Positions 62,375 through 64,000 of a stretch of DNA of 64,000 nucleotides are shown here, one piece after another (positions within the stretch are counted from its first letter, which is position 1; each line of letters begins with the position of its first letter). The stretch spans positions 62,001-126,000 of the forward strand of contig OY969423.1 of the NCBI GenBank assembly GCA_963699225.1, written 5' to 3'. The DNA comes from VRUE01 sp963699225 (lineage in GTDB: Bacteria; Actinomycetota; Thermoleophilia; Solirubrobacterales; 70-9). Below the pieces are notes generated by a model, which worked only from the letters and a program-made list of their open reading frames with translations, was not told where the DNA came from and did no database searches. The translations under genes and the position numbers were made by a program.

Positions 62375-63043
62375 ATGGCGCCCAGCCTTGACGAGTTGAC
62401 GATTGCCGACACCGCTGCCGCATGGCGGGCCTGTGGCTTTGAGGTCGAGGCCAACGTCTGCACCGTCGGCGCCACGCGGATTCGATTGGCGCCGGATGAC
62501 GGCGGCAAGGGGCTCACCGGGTGGTCGCTGCGCGACCCAAAGGGCACCGAGCTCGACGGTTTGGTGACAACCCGGTCCGATCGCCCGCTGCCTGCCGAGC
62601 GGCCGTCGCACCCAAACGGCGTCACCTCGCTCGACCACGTGGTCGCGATCAGCTCCGACCTCGACCGCACGGTCGCTGCACTTTGTGAGGCCGGGCTTGA
62701 CCTGCGCCGCATTCGTGAGGAGCCGACCCCCGCGGGCGCTCCCCGCCAGGCCTTCTTTCGCCTCGGCGAGCCGATTCTCGAGGTCGTGCAGGCGCCGGCC
62801 GAGGCGATCGAGCGGACCGGGGGAGACCGGCCCGCCTTCTTCTGGGGGCTTGCCTTCATGGCCCCCGACATCGATGCCACCGTCGCCTCGCTTGGCGATC
62901 GCGTCAGCGAGGTTCGCGACGCCGTTCAACCCGGCCGGCGGATCGCAACCCTGCGCCGCTCGGCCGGTCTTTCGCTGCCGGTGGCATTGATCACCCCACG
63001 GGTCAAAAGTCCGCCGGCGGGGGACGCAGGTCCTCGACGCTGA
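62375..63043 (+). CDS. VOC-superfamily (glyoxalase-like) protein
   Basis: A 222-residue protein. The second half has SLDHVVAISSDLDRTVAALCEAG and FFRLGEPILEVVQAP (each split here as residues 90-112 and 130-144), which are betaalphabeta modules of the VOC fold; the His and Glu could bind metal. ATG 62375 chosen. It overlaps the convergent DUF488 gene by 41 bases. Confidence 0.75.
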   Translation: MAPSLDELTIADTAAAWRACGFEVEANVCTVGATRIRLAPDDGGKGLTGWSLRDPKGTELDGLVTTRSDRPLPAERPSHPNGVTSLDHVVAISSDLDRTVAALCEAGLDLRRIREEPTPAGAPRQAFFRLGEPILEVVQAPAEAIERTGGDRPAFFWGLAFMAPDIDATVASLGDRVSEVRDAVQPGRRIATLRRSAGLSLPVALITPRVKSPPAGDAGPRR

Positions 63044-63497
63044 AGCCCCAGTCGCGCTGCAGGCGCGCCGCGACCAGCGAGCGGTGACAGGCCTGCGGGT
63101 CACGCTCGACGCAGAGTAGGGCGGCCCTCGAGCCGCCGATCCACTTGACGATCGGCGCCAAATCCGCCCGGTCGAGGATCTCCTCGGTGTAGCCGTCGGC
63201 GTACTCGGGCGCGAGGACCGTGCGCGAGCGCTTGCCCTCGCCACGGCGGTCATCGGCGCGGTACTGGGCCTGGCGCAGCTCGGTCGTCGGTGCCAGCTCC
63301 TTGAGGTGCGAGTAGCCGATGCCGGCGTCAGCGAGAGCATCCTGCAGGCGCCGGGCGTTGGCCCAGGCGTACTCGCTGCCGCGCACGCCGCGACGCTGGC
63401 GCACGTCGAGCACCAGGTTCACCTTGGCGTCGGCGAGGGTGGCGAGGAAGGTCTCGCGATCGAAGCCGTAGACGCCGATCGTCGCGATCGCGGCCAT
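63003..63497 (-). CDS. DUF488-family protein
   Basis: A 164-residue DUF488 protein: TIGVYGFDRETFLATL, LVLDVRQRRGVRGSEYAWAN, and the C-terminal LLCVERDPQACHRSLVAARL with the conserved Cys-His. Function not established; the motif suggests metal or nucleotide binding. Follows the SDR gene in the same direction. Confidence 0.9.
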   Translation of the reverse strand: MAAIATIGVYGFDRETFLATLADAKVNLVLDVRQRRGVRGSEYAWANARRLQDALADAGIGYSHLKELAPTTELRQAQYRADDRRGEGKRSRTVLAPEYADGYTEEILDRADLAPIVKWIGGSRAALLCVERDPQACHRSLVAARLQRDWGFSVEDLRPPPADF

Positions 63498-63516
63498 GCG
63501 GCGCGGAGCGGGCGGC

Positions 63517-64000
63517 TCAGCCCATCTGCTCGGTCGGGCGGATCAGGACCTCGTTGAGCGAGACGTGCCAGGGGCGGGTGACCGCGTAGGCGATCGCGTC
63601 GGCGACGTCGACCGCTTCGAGCATTTTCATGTCGGTGAAGCGTTTGCGCACCTGCTCCCGCACCCCGTCGCGGATGTGGTCGGAGAGCTCGGTGTCGACG
63701 GCGCCCGGCTCGATAATCGTCGAGCGGACCTTGCGGCTGGCGAACTCCTGGCGGAAGGACTCGCTGAAGGCGCCGACCCCGTGCTTGGTCAGGTTGTAGA
63801 CGCCGGAGCCCGAGCGGGCGATGCGACCGGCGACCGAGCTGATGTTGACCACGTCGGCGCAGCCGCGCTGCGAGTCCTCGGCGGCGGCGAGCAGGTGGGG
63901 GAGGGCGGCGTGGGTTGTATTGATCAGGCCCTTGAGGTTGAGGTCGATCATCCGGTCCCACTCCTCCGTCGGTGCCTCCTCGATTGGCCCGAGCAGCATC
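63517..64000 (-). CDS. Short-chain dehydrogenase/reductase, N-terminus outside window
   Basis: The visible 160 residues are the C-terminal two thirds of an SDR: VVNISSVAGRIARSG (catalytic Ser), YNLTKHGVGAFSESFRQE (YxxxK) and IIEPGAVDTEL. The NAD(P)-binding GxxxGxG segment lies beyond the right edge. A ribosome start at 63999 would be too short. Substrate unknown. Confidence 0.9.
   Translation of the reverse strand, partial: MLLGPIEEAPTEEWDRMIDLNLKGLINTTHAALPHLLAAAEDSQRGCADVVNISSVAGRIARSGSGVYNLTKHGVGAFSESFRQEFASRKVRSTIIEPGAVDTELSDHIRDGVREQVRKRFTDMKMLEAVDVADAIAYAVTRPWHVSLNEVLIRPTEQMG

Overview
The window is high-GC DNA from a Gram-positive actinobacterium. A placement in the Thermoleophilia/Solirubrobacterales is my inference. 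It rests on the mix of genes (encapsulin with encapsulated ferritin, LigD-type ligase, iron ABC importer with a DtxR-like box, a secreted decapeptide-repeat protein, many GTGA/ATGA gene overlaps) and not on a marker gene. No rRNA, complete tRNA, insertion sequence, prophage or CRISPR array was found. Genes are densely packed and about 71 coding features can be supported.

Layout. 1-3.5 kb: the end of a restriction/defence-like locus with two overlapping N6-adenine DNA methyltransferases. 3.5-15.9 kb: housekeeping and accessory genes (acyl-CoA dehydrogenase, HAD hydrolase, MMPL exporter with divergent MarR regulator, membrane-anchored PD-(D/E)XK-like nuclease coupled to a GST-like protein, MFS transporter, fatty acid desaturase), then a divergent pair of DedA and a COG4705 membrane protein carrying a C-terminal USP-like domain. 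15.9-19.7 kb: ferric iron ABC importer. 19.7-24.1 kb: two-component system, UppP, second COG4705 protein and Ogt in one overlapping operon. 24-32.3 kb: TSUP exporter, acyl-CoA ligase, LigD (phosphoesterase plus ligase), Lon, HxlR regulator, encapsulin cargo and shell, nucleotidyltransferase. 32.3-40.9 kb: secreted and membrane proteins, a CdaR/PucR regulator, an ABC-2 exporter remnant, an ApbE/ferric-reductase-like operon, a tandem-repeat surface protein and a SAM methyltransferase. 41-44.7 kb: an accessory stretch with an RNase H-like protein, two HNH nucleases and a tRNA-like fragment. 44.8-53.6 kb: TetR/P450 pair, GFA protein, PadR, cytochrome b561-like protein with a second two-component system, Nramp-like and ZIP metal transporters, and an acylphosphatase-phosphoesterase fusion. 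53.6-61 kb: a catabolic/uptake cluster (AKR-like protein, Liv-type ABC importer, Rieske oxygenase, GntR regulator). 61-64 kb: ferritin-like DUF892 protein, a 24-residue membrane peptide, VOC protein, DUF488 and the end of an SDR.

How the genes may work together. The most coherent theme is envelope and redox homeostasis. Two COG4705 paralogues each sit beside a gene linked to undecaprenyl-phosphate recycling (DedA, UppP). Related TCTCATCT/TGAGAGATCTCTCA-type sites occur before DedA/COG4705, before the first response regulator, before uppP, beside the cytochrome/second two-component operon, and before the ApbE/ferric-reductase operon. This suggests a shared OmpR-family regulon. Iron handling is a second theme: ferric importer with a DtxR-like operator, encapsulated ferritin, DUF892 ferritin-like protein, Nramp-like and ZIP transporters.

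The items most worth a second look are the acylphosphatase-LigD phosphoesterase fusion at 52.6 kb, the duplicated COG4705/lipid-carrier association with its shared sites, three genes whose conserved N-termini precede any usual start codon, an AKR-fold protein lacking its catalytic Tyr and His, and the uncatalogued 24-residue membrane peptide.
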